Translations under genes and position numbers: made by a program
Shown: piece by piece, positions 1-8,735 of the stretch
Numbering within the stretch: position 1 is the stretch's first letter
Layout: the number at the start of each line of letters is the position of its first letter
The notes under the pieces: generated by a model
Databases searched by the model: none
Seen by the model: only the letters and a program-made list of their open reading frames with translations
Told to the model about the DNA's origin: nothing
Assembly: GCF_010183535.1 (NCBI RefSeq)
Contig: NC_071331.1
Span: forward strand, 25,358,001 to 25,422,000
DNA: 64,000 nucleotides
Direction: 5' to 3'
Source: Caenorhabditis remanei
Taxonomy: Eukaryota > Nematoda > Chromadorea > Rhabditida > Rhabditidae

Positions 1-728
1 TCTTCTATTCTTATTCTCCATGATCTACTCTCATCTATCCCTCTCTCTAAATCGATTCGCCTCTCTATTGCACCCCACCCGTACTCGATCCATATTCAGT
101 CACCACATGTGTATATTCTTGAACATTTCCACATGGATTCTCGGCTTCCTTCACGTTATCCCATTATTCTGGTACCAAGACTGCCACATCACTTATGATC
201 CTGCCACGTGGCAATGGGTGATATCTACTTCAAAGTTATGCGCGACTTATAAGTTGCTGGTGTTACAGTATCTATCTGTGATAGTGTCTACTATTAGTTT
301 TCTGGTAAACCTATTCACTTGGGCAAAGGTTTCCGCGGAGACCATAAGAAAGCATCCGGTCGAGACGAAGTTGTTGAAAGGAGAATTCTGGAGGAGTTTT
401 GGTTTTTTGATAGCTGTTTTGACGTCAGGAGTACTATCAGGATGGGTAGAAGAGCGGTGGCAAAAGTATGTGGTATTATGTGTGATCTGGCAAGTGTATC
501 ATTTGGTTGATGGGTAGGTTGACGAGATAATTAAAGCTAATTATACCGCTTTTCAGACTAGTCATCCTTCTTCTCCATTTTCATCGAAAACTGTTAGCTG
601 AGCGACCTATCCTGGACCCGAATCACCATACCCCTTCATTCATCCACGTGGAACATCTCCATTCTCTGCCTCACCGTAGCCCGGATTTCAATAGAAATCA
701 TTATGTCTCGAAAGTTGATACTTATTAG
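1..728 (+). CDS. Srx-class 7TM chemoreceptor, 5' truncated by window edge
   Basis: This is the C-terminal part of a nematode serpentine receptor of class Srx (7TM_GPCR_Srx), a presumed chemosensory G-protein-coupled receptor. Exons are 1-513 (open at the 5' edge) and 557-728, with a 43-nt intron (GTAGGT to TTTCAG) and a TAG stop at 726-728. The first exon runs from the end of TM3 ('LSLNRFASLLHP', the Srx counterpart of the DRY region) through the extracellular 'YDPATWQW' segment to the end of TM7, which closes with 'VYHLVDG'. The typical Srx ending D-G|L-V-I-L-L-L follows in the second exon, then a polar tail of about 50 residues. Reading straight past the donor would stop at once, so the second exon is needed. 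It faces the three Srx genes at 2805-7239 and is clearly diverged from them. Class is firm from the motif pattern. Ligand is unknown. Confidence 0.88.
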
Positions 729-823
729 AATTTTGGAATAAAGAATTTCAAAATTGGACTTAAAACACGGATTTCTCAATAAATCCACTGAAAACAAACA
801 AAATAGTAAACCAAAAAAAGATT

Positions 824-896
824 TGACCCAGGCAGGGCTCGAACCTGCAATCTTCTGATTAGAAGTCAGACGCCTTATCCATTAGGCCACAAGGCC
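824..896 (-). tRNA. tRNA-Arg (anticodon TCT)
   Basis: A 73-nt cloverleaf reads on the minus strand. The D arm is GCC/GGC, the anticodon stem TCTGA/TCAGA has loop CTTCTAA (anticodon TCT, decoding AGA), and the T arm is GCAGG-TTCGAGC-CCTGC. The acceptor strands are GGCCTTG and CTGGGTC, which pair with two G-U pairs, one extra U-G pair and a U-U mismatch at 6-67, so the acceptor is weaker than usual. Discriminator is A. A nearly identical copy (one T-arm difference) lies at 6883-6955 on the other strand with the same acceptor mismatch, which argues against random decay of either copy. Confidence 0.85.
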
Positions 897-898
897 AC

Positions 899-2570
899 CA
901 CAGGTAAAACGCCAGGGAGTCATAAATGGGCCATCGATGACTAAAGTGCTATATGGGCGAAATATGGCCCATCGATGCCCCATATTTGACGCATTCACTC
1001 ACCCATCGGTTCCAATGCGTCAAAAATGGGCGAAGTCACGATGGGTGAAGGATGTGTCATAAATGGCCCATCTGGATATCCATCGATGACCCATTATTAA
1101 CACATTGGCGTGAACTTGATTTTTGGGGAAAAATATTTTCTCAATGAGTCACGAATGGGTCATCGATGGACCATCGTAAACCAGAACGCGTGGTTTGCAG
1201 CGTTGGCATTCTGTTCTTCTTTTCACTTTGTCATTATTTTTTTCAACTTAATCCTTATTTTGTTTTTCTTATTCATATTTTCAACTTTCATGATAGAATT
1301 AATTTTCAGTAACAAATCGAGAGGAAAAAAGCGAACAATTCACTGATAAGTGTTGACAAGGATGGACCACTTCAAGACGATTTTGAGTAAAGAAAACATC
1401 GTGAGTTCAGATTTTGAAAATATTTAGTACTTGATAATGGCGTCTCAAGAATTTGGACTTTTTTGGAAAAAATTGAAGAAATTTGGTCAAACATAATATG
1501 TACAGTACCGGTCAAAAGGTTATGGAGTTTGGGCATTTTCAGTTGAAATTGTCCAACTTTGAGAGTGTGTCATGGTACTAATTGTTTATTAATTGTTCCA
1601 TCAAGTAGATTTTTAATGAATTATACAGATTAAGAGCAGAGATTTATTTTTGTAGTTGAAAACTTTTTGTACGGAGACTCCCTAGAGAGTTATGGTCATT
1701 TTAAGGGGACAGCTTGAAATTGCACAAATTTGCACTGAAAATAGTAGATTTGATGGAGTAATACTTTGACGATATGTAACTTGCTAGGGAGTGTCCGTAC
1801 AAAAAAGTTTTCAACAACAAAAATGAAGCTCTGCTCTTAATCTGTATAATTCATTAAAGATATTATTGATGGGACAATCAGTATTGTCATGACACTCTGT
1901 CAAAGTTAGACAATTTTACCTGAAAACGGCCAATCTCCATAACCTTTTGACTGATACTGTAGATATTTTTTGACCAACTTTCTTCAATTTCTTTCAAAAT
2001 TTTACTTCAAAAAAGACCAAAATCTGAATGCATAACCATTTATAGTGAATTCTAAAGTATAGTTCAAAATTCGACTTTTTCGAAAAAAAATTCAGAAAAT
2101 TTCAAGTTTTGCGCTGACAATAAATGTGTTTGAAATTTTTTGTTTATCGAAAATTTTTCAAATATAATTGATCTCAAAATACTGTATTTTCAGAACAACT
2201 TCGACTCTCCATAAATAGCAACTTCGACTCCTCTACTACTTCACTGCTGCTCCACAACTACTCTTCGAAGAGCTCCCGTCTACCCTCTACAAATGTTCTG
2301 ATTAATTTTTTCTTCCCTTTTCTTTGTTTCTATTTTTTTTTCAATAAATAAATCGTTTTTTCATAAAGCAGCTTTTATATTTTGGAGGGAAATGAAATGG
2401 GTGGGCGATGAGCCATCGATGGGTATGCGGATGGGTGAAAAATGCCTGACCGCCGATGGGCGTGCGATGGGTCATCAATGGGTCATTTTTGACATCTTTT
2501 CATGTTCTTCCTACGCCCATTGGCACACCCATTGATGCCCCATAATTGACATGCTGGCGTTTTACCTGTG
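899..2570. mobile_element. 1.67-kb DNA element with 17-bp terminal inverted repeats
   Basis: The ends are exact inverted repeats: CACAGGTAAAACGCCAG at 899-915 and its complement at 2554-2570. Both subterminal zones (about 920-1195 and 2400-2545) are packed with degenerate ATGGGTCATCGATGG-type words in both orientations, as is common for transposase-binding subterminal repeats. The inside is AT-rich and I see no transposase frame, so this looks non-autonomous. A separate MITE lies inside it at 1501-1961. I could not define a clear target-site duplication. The left end lies only 2 nt upstream of the 5' end of the tRNA-Arg gene. Superfamily is unknown to me. Confidence 0.75.
1501..1961. mobile_element. 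Tc1/mariner-like MITE nested in the 1.67-kb element
   Basis: This is a 461-bp near-palindrome. The left arm begins TACAGTACCGGTCAAAAGG and the right arm ends in the complement with about three differences over 27 nt. The arms stay complementary for well over 100 nt each, with matching words such as the CTCCCTAG and AGAGTGTGTCATG segments. CAGT termini flanked by TA are typical of Tc1/mariner elements that duplicate a TA target. No coding sequence is present. A related left half lies in an intron at about 50835-51148. Confidence 0.7.
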
Positions 2571-2804
2571 ACGCTGGAAACGTGGCAATGAGGGCGTATA
2601 AGAAATCGAGGTGACAGACGATCGTGGGAGGTCTGTCTGTGTGTCTGTGTGTCCTGGTTTTCCAAGAAATTTTTTCCAAACTCCATCTTTTTCCCATGTA
2701 CTCATGTACTTCCTTGTCTTATTTTAAATATATTTGCACGTATTCATAGAAAAAGGAATCAAAGCACACAAAAAGCAAAATGTGATATATCAAAATGAGA
2801 AATT

Positions 2805-4201
2805 TCAGTATTTCTTATTACTTCTCGCATCACTGGCCTTGGAAAACATTGTAGTGACTTGGGATGACTTTCGTAGGAAGCTTCGCTTAAAATGGAACAA
2901 TACCACGACTAATCTGAAAACACGAGGGATCTGGGGCGCCTCTGACGCGTTTGAGATAAGCGCCTTTAAACTTTTAGACTTGAAGACAACGAGGCGCAGT
3001 GTTTTAAAGACGCATATCACAAAGGTGGGGGCGGCTAAAAAACAGTTAACTACAAAAATGTAGCCCATAACTTTCTCTATACAACAAATATACATTCATT
3101 CTGAATCCTTAACGTCTGGCGCGCCGGAGACGCGTTTCTCACGAGTCCTGCAACTCACCCATCCAAACAATGACAAAGCTCCCAGGCGAAAGTAGATGTC
3201 ATGAAGACAAACCATTGATTTGTATTGAGGGTTACGATATAGTAGAAATTGAATACTTCATAGAAAAATAGGATTCCTTGAATGCAGGACTGGGTGAAGA
3301 ATCGAATCTCCACACGACGTCTTCTTTTGGTTTCAGCGTCGGAGGTTAGGTGAGATTTGCGGCGGTAAAGGACTAGCATGGTCTGGAAATGGTTTCTTTG
3401 TGTGATGACGCAGCCGCAACGCGTAACTCACAAAAGTAGAGGCATCCAGTGTACTCATCACTACAAAAATAGCAACACTTGTATAATAATCAGTATAAGT
3501 CGTGATGATAGCTCCACATGGAGTATCTCCAAATATCCACGTCCAACTAACAGGATCGTATGCCACGTAGCAGGTATCTCTCCAGAAGTACGGAATCACG
3601 TGACCAATTGCCATACACCACACGAATCCGATGATGAAGCAAGTGTTACGGTAGTTGAATAGATTTGTCACTTTCACTGGCATACAAATTGTGAGAAATC
3701 GATTGAGAGAGATCACGAGATGAGAGTAGCAACACGCATTCCAGAATAGTATGTTGATTTGGCCAAGGATTTTTCCAAATGTCAGATCGGTGTATTCGTA
3801 TTGTCTAAAAAAATATAGTTATTTGAAGTCTACGTAAAATTTTCAAAGTTTTGATCCCCGATATCGGTTGCTAGCAATATGGGGCTCCAAATTTTGCAAA
3901 TTTTATGTAATTTCATTTACATTATAGTTGTTGGTGTGACCCATGTGCAAAAAACAAAGAGCACCCCAAAGTTTGCAATGGTATGACTGAAACATAGTGC
4001 TCCAAACGCGTTTTTTAGAATAGGATTTCTCAAAACAACGATTCCAGCGAGCAGATTGAATATACATCCAGAAAATGAGAGCTGGAATGGAAATTTAAAG
4101 TTATTATACACATTTCAAGAAGTTACCGCAAAAATGATAATCGATGCATAGATATTCTCAATTTCCGGGATAACCAGGGTGGTGGAGTTAGTCGTGGACA
4201 T
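2805..4201 (-). CDS. Srx-class chemoreceptor, tandem copy A
   Basis: This is a complete five-exon Srx receptor of 313 residues. Exons in coding order are 4127-4201, 3921-4081, 3432-3804, 3159-3382 and 2805-2913; the total of 942 nt is in frame. Srx hallmarks are present: 'ISLNRFLTICMPVK' after TM3, 'YDPVSWTWIFGDTPCG' in the second extracellular loop, 'KRRRRVEIRFFTQSCIQG' entering TM6, and 'FAWELCHCLDG' ending TM7. The start Met gives an N-terminus with a possible N-glycosylation site (NST) before TM1. The last intron is longer (245 nt) than in copies B and C because it holds a fragment of dispersed repeat R1 near 3040. Its 5' half is almost identical to that of copy B, whereas its last two exons are diverged from both B and C. 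Probably a plasma-membrane receptor of chemosensory neurons, by family. Confidence 0.9.
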
Positions 4202-6366
4202 AGTAAGGATCAAAATATTTTATTTAATAAATTGAAAAGAAAAATTCTGCGACACCGGGTCCCACGAATCTTATGCGGACATGTCTATATTAATCACATG
4301 TTTTAGTGTCCATGGGGTTCTTAGTTCTCACACCCTCTACACGTAAGCATTTGAACAAAAAGCAAAAAACACTCAATATGAATTATTTATTTGGCAAGTG
4401 TGCTCCATTGACGACTTATAAAAGTTCAGTAGACCGCCTTAGTGCATGGTAGTAGTCTTCATCTCGCTAGCTTTAGACAGTAATACAGTATTCCTTCTGG
4501 ATAGTAGACTCCGTTTGAAATGGAACAAAACCACGACTAGTCTGAAAGGAAACACTGGCGCACCTCGGACGAGTTTCACCTACCCATCCAAACAATGGCA
4601 AAGCTCCCAGGCAAAAGTAGTTGTTATGAAGACAAACCACTTATTATTGTTTAATGTGACCACATAATTAAACATGAAGACTTCATAGAAAAATAGGACA
4701 CCTTGGATGCAGGACTGGGTGAAGAATCTAATCTCGACGTGACGTCTTCTTTTGGTTTCGGTGTTAGAGGTTAGGTGGGCTTTACGGCGGTAAAGGACTA
4801 GCATGGTCTGGAAATGGAGTCACATTGATAAGGTATGAAGCTTTGTGTAACTCACAAAAGTACAAAAATCCAGCGTACTCATTACTACAAAAATAGCGAC
4901 ACTTGTATAATAATCTGTATAAGTCGTGATGATAGCTCCACATGGAGTATCTCCAAATATCCACGTCCAACTAACAGGATCGTATGCCACGTAGCAGGTA
5001 TCTCTCCAGAAGTACGGAATCACGTGACCAATTGCCATACACCACACGAATCCGATGATGAAGCAAGTGTTACGGTAGTTGAATAGATTTGTCACTTTCA
5101 CTGGCATACAAATTGTGAGAAATCGATTGAGAGAGATCACGAGATGAGAGTAGCAACACGCATTCCAGAATAGTATGTTGATTTGGCCAAGGATTTTTCC
5201 AAATGTCAGATCGGTGTATTCGTATTGTCTAAAAAAATATAGTTATTTGAAGTCTACGTAAAATTTTCAAAGTTTTGATCCCCGATATCGGTTGCTAGCA
5301 ATATGGGGCTCCAAATTTTGCAAATTTTATGTAATTTCATTTACATTATAGTTGTTGGTGTGACCCATGTGCAAAAAACAAAGAACACCCCAAAGTTTGC
5401 AATGGTATGACTGAAACATAGTGCTCCAAACGCGTTTTTTAGAATAGGATTTCTCAAAACAACGATTCCAGCGAGCAGATTGAATATACATCCAGAAAAT
5501 GAGAGCTGGAATGGAAATTTAAAGTTATTATACACATTTCAAGAAGTTACCGCAAAAATGATAATCGATGCATAGATATTCTCAATTTCCGGGATAACCA
5601 GGGTGGTGGAGTTAGTCGTGGACATAGTAAGGATCAAAATATTTTATTTAATAAATTGAAAAGAAAAATTCTGCGACACCGGGTCCCACGAATCTTATGC
5701 GGACATGTCTATATTAATCACATGTTTTAGTGTCCATGGGGTTCTTAGTTCTCACACCCTCTACACGTAAGCATTTGAACAAAAAGCAAAAAACACTCAA
5801 TATGAATTATTTATTTGGCAAGTGTGCTCCATTGACGACTTATAAAAGTTCAGTAGACCGCCTTAGTGCATGGTAGTAGTCTTCATCTCGCTAGCTTTAG
5901 ACAGTAATACAGTATTCCTTCTGGATAGTAGACTCCGTTTGAAATGGAACAAAACCACGACTAGTCTGAAAGGAAACACTGGCGCACCTCGGACGAGTTT
6001 CACCTACCCATCCAAACAATGGCAAAGCTCCCAGGCAAAAGTAGTTGTTATGAAGACAAACCACTTATTATTGTTTAATGTGACCACATAATTAAACATG
6101 AAGACTTCATAGAAAAATAGGACACCTTGGATGCAGGACTGGGTGAAGAATCTAATCTCGACGTGACGTCTTCTTTTGGTTTCGGTGTTAGAGGTTAGGT
6201 GGGCTTTACGGCGGTAAAGGACTAGCATGGTCTGGAAATGGAGTCACATTGATAAGGTATGAAGCTTTGTGTAACTCACAAAAGTACAAAAATCCAGCGT
6301 ACTCATTACTACAAAAATAGCGACACTTGTATAATAATCTGTATAAGTCGTGATGATAGCTCCACA
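3493..6366. repeat. Recent 1,424-bp tandem duplication across the Srx cluster
   Basis: Bases 3493-4942 recur at 4917-6366 with an offset of exactly 1,424 bp. I found one difference by eye (3961 g, 5385 a). Each unit holds the 5' half of one Srx gene, the spacer and the 3' half of the next. The overlap of about 26 bp between the two diagnostic differences (4916 and 4943) is where the exchange must have taken place. Either a very young duplication or a mis-assembled allelic copy would look like this. Confidence 0.85.
4439..5625 (-). CDS. Srx-class chemoreceptor, tandem copy B (A/C chimera)
   Basis: This is a complete five-exon Srx gene of 311 residues. Exons are 5551-5625, 5345-5505, 4856-5228, 4584-4807 and 4439-4541 (936 nt). 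Domain layout matches copy A. Exons 1, 2 and most of 3 match copy A almost base for base, with one visible coding difference at 5385 versus 3961 that changes Leu to Phe. The rest of exon 3, all of exons 4 and 5, and the downstream spacer match copy C. The switch lies between 4916 and 4943, so the gene looks like the product of a recent unequal crossover. All expected motifs and splice sites are intact. An assembly artefact must be kept in mind because the duplicated blocks are nearly identical. Confidence 0.9.
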
Positions 6367-7239
6367 GGGTGTATCTCCGAATATCCACGTCCAACTAACA
6401 GGATCGTATGCCACGTAGCAGGTATCTCTCCAGAAGTACGGAATCACGTGACCAATTGCCATACACCACACGAATCCGATGATGAAGCAAGTGTTACGGT
6501 AGTTGAATAGATTAGTCACTTTCACTGGCATACAAATTGTGAGAAATCGATTGAGAGAAATCACTAGATGGGAGTAACAACATGCATTCCAGAACAATAT
6601 GTTGATTTGGCCAAGGATTTTTCCAAATGTCAGATCAGTGTACTCGTATTGTCTGGAACCATTACATTCTGTGATCGCAATTCTGATTTGAGAGGTGTGC
6701 CGCGGTTGCGTTGCGGTCGAAACTAAAATCTCTTGAAGTGAATCAGTATTTTGCTGAAATGCTATTTACGTCGTCCCTATTTCACTGAAAACTGGACATA
6801 GCCAGAAGAGGGTGCCAGACATACACAGCCTGCCTCTGTCCCCCTCTCTTCTTGCACGCCATCTGAGGCTATACTTGCTCGTGGCCTTGTGGCCTAATGG
6901 ATAAGGCGTCTGACTTCTAATCAGAAGATTGCAGGTTCGAGTCCTGCCTGGGTCAGTACTTTTTGTCTTTTTTATTGTCTTAACTTACAGAATGGTTGTT
7001 GGCGTTACCCAAACCACAAAAATGAATAGAACACCAAAGTTTGCAATTGTATGGCTGAAACATAGCGCTCCAAATGCGTTTTTTAGAATAGGATTTCTCA
7101 AAACAATGAATCCAGCGAGAAGGTTAAATAGGCAGCCGGAGAAGGAGAGCTGGAATGGGAGAACTTAAAAATTTCAAAGATAAAATCGACCTACCAAAAA
7201 GATAATGAAAGTTGCTGCATAAATTTCTAGATTTGCCAT
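5863..7239 (-). CDS. Srx-class chemoreceptor, tandem copy C, with antisense tRNA in an intron
   Basis: This is a complete five-exon Srx gene of 301 residues. Exons are 7195-7239, 6989-7149, 6280-6652, 6008-6231 and 5863-5965 (906 nt). The first exon is shorter than in A and B (15 versus 25 codons), giving a shorter N-terminus, and exon 2 is diverged (for example 'VVWVTPTTIL'). Exons 3 to 5 are nearly identical to copy B. Intron 2 is 336 nt, against 116 nt in A and B, and contains tRNA-Arg(TCT) on the opposite strand at 6883-6955. Srx motifs LNRF, YDPVSWTW, EIRFFTQ and FAWELCHCLDG are all present. Confidence 0.9.
6883..6955 (+). tRNA. tRNA-Arg (anticodon TCT), antisense within an Srx intron
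   Basis: A 73-nt cloverleaf has anticodon stem TCTGA/TCAGA around CTTCTAA (anticodon TCT), T arm GCAGG-TTCGAGT-CCTGC and discriminator A. It differs from the copy at 824-896 only in the last base of the T loop. It shares the same imperfect acceptor (GGCCTTG with CTGGGTC). It lies in intron 2 of Srx copy C, opposite to the direction of that gene. Confidence 0.85.
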
Positions 7240-7859
7240 TTTTTGTATGTGCAAAGAATGGAAAAAACGTGCAACCAGTCGATTTGAAGCTCTCACGAAC
7301 TCTTGATCTATCAGACACTCTCTGGCTAGTCATAGGTTGCATGGGATGTGAGGGATCAATGAGTAAGAGATCAAATTATTTATTGTTAAGAAATAAGACC
7401 AGGAGTTTAGAGTTGGGAAGATTCTAGTAGTCGGTCTTGCATTGTTTGATTGGCACTTCAATTTTGTGAATGTTAACAGTTTTTAATTACAAAAATGAAG
7501 CCCCAGATTTCCAAACCGTGTCGCATCAAACTTATATATCTGAAAGCAATGATCCTTGCTCAAGCAATTCAGAAAATAAAGCAACCGTCTCGTTTCTTTC
7601 GCTTATATCTCCTTAAGGTTAATAGCTATCAAAAAGTGGTCAACTGCAAAAATGTAATCCTATTCTTGATCTACACAAAAATAATAATTTGAGACAGAAT
7701 CGTCAAAGTCAAGCGGGCCTGAGACGCGAGAGTGTTGGTTTTTGTTCTGGAAAACTGGAAATGATTTCTGAAAATCACAAAGAAAAATTGGTATGCAAAA
7801 GTTTATTATTGATGTAACTACAAATTCATTTTATCGGATTCACAGAAAAAAACATCCCC
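7240..7859. other. Spacer with an R1 repeat fragment
   Basis: I see no gene here. Bases about 7602-7725 are a fragment of dispersed repeat R1, with the words TAGCTATCAAAAAGTGGTC and GCAAAAATGTAA. The rest is unremarkable AT-rich spacer between the start of Srx copy C and the 3' end of the DUF148-type gene. Confidence 0.5.
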
Positions 7860-8688
7860 TTAATCATCCATATCCATTCCCATTTGTCTCTTTCCCATTT
7901 TTCTGATATAGAACAGAACTGGGACTTCTTGTGGGTACTGGTTGGAGAGCGATTGGATAGCTTGTTGTTTCTGTTGACCAGTTTGAGAGTCGTTGTCGAG
8001 AATCTGTTCGAGTTGAGTTTGAACCATCGAGAGTTGGCTAATGATTCGAGTTGTGTTCTGGCTGATTTGTTGCTCCATTTGCTGTTGTTGTTGGGTGTAG
8101 GCGGAGTATTGAGTCTGGAAATGGATAAGAGTTTAAAAAACTGGTTCAAACTAAGTAAAATCACTAAAGCTGTCTGGAATTGGATCAATGGGTAGAATGG
8201 GCTAGAACGGGCTAAGATCGGCTAATATCGGTGAAGATTTTCACTGTTACGCCATTTATAGAAGTTTCAACTATTTGGAACAGTAAAAATACAAAAATAA
8301 GCTAGATATGCAATAATTTACTTAGGTATCTCTAAATTTTAATAAAATAAACCAAAAATCGGCTTGACAGGGTTAGGTTCGTCTCAGATTCCGTCAGAGC
8401 CATTTGAAGTAGGTAATAGTCAGTTTAAGCTTGTCAAAATTGATTACAGATCTTTCAACCTTCTTAGTAACCACCTACCGAAAGATTATTGGTCTGAGCC
8501 CACTGCTGAAGCTGTTGGTCCTTCTGTTGCTGAGTCAACTGCGAGTTTCTCATAATTTGGTAATACGACTGCTGCACATTTCTCGGTTGATCTCTCAAGA
8601 ACATTGGTCCACCGGGTCCAGCGAAGGCGATAACAGCGAGAACAGCGAAGATAGCAAGAATCGAGGAGTTCATTATCGAAGAGCACAA
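7860..8688 (-). CDS. DUF148 / SXP-RAL2 (Ani s 5-like) secreted protein
   Basis: This is a two-exon gene, 8479-8688 and 7860-8114, with a phase-0 intron (GTAGGT to TTTCCAG). It encodes 154 residues from the Met at 8688, or 149 from the Met at 8673. Either start leads straight into a hydrophobic signal peptide ('[16 protein letters not shown]'). The mature part is a Gln-rich helical domain: '[19 protein letters not shown]' then a long amphipathic stretch ('MEQQISQN', 'QLEQILDN') and a basic, Met/Asp-rich tail. Length, signal peptide and spacing of the QQ/helix motifs fit the nematode SXP/RAL-2 DUF148 family, which is secreted and of unclear function. A TATA box at 8728-8735 lies about 40-60 nt upstream, making either Met usable. 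I slightly prefer 8673, whose signal peptide is shorter and more typical. Confidence 0.78.
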
Positions 8689-8727
8689 GAAGATGATGTG
8701 ATACCTTCGAGTACTCCATGTGCACCG

Positions 8728-8735
8728 TATTTATA
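8728..8735 (-). promoter_or_regulatory. TATA box of the DUF148-type gene
   Basis: TATAAATA reads on the minus strand 40 nt upstream of the first in-frame ATG (8688). The spacing would put transcription start near 8700, leaving a very short leader. Confidence 0.5.

Noticed and set aside
4782..4970. Alternative frame across Srx exon 3/4 boundary
   Set aside because: It is a shifted reading of the receptor exon; the correct frame is fixed by the Srx motifs and the phase-0 intron.
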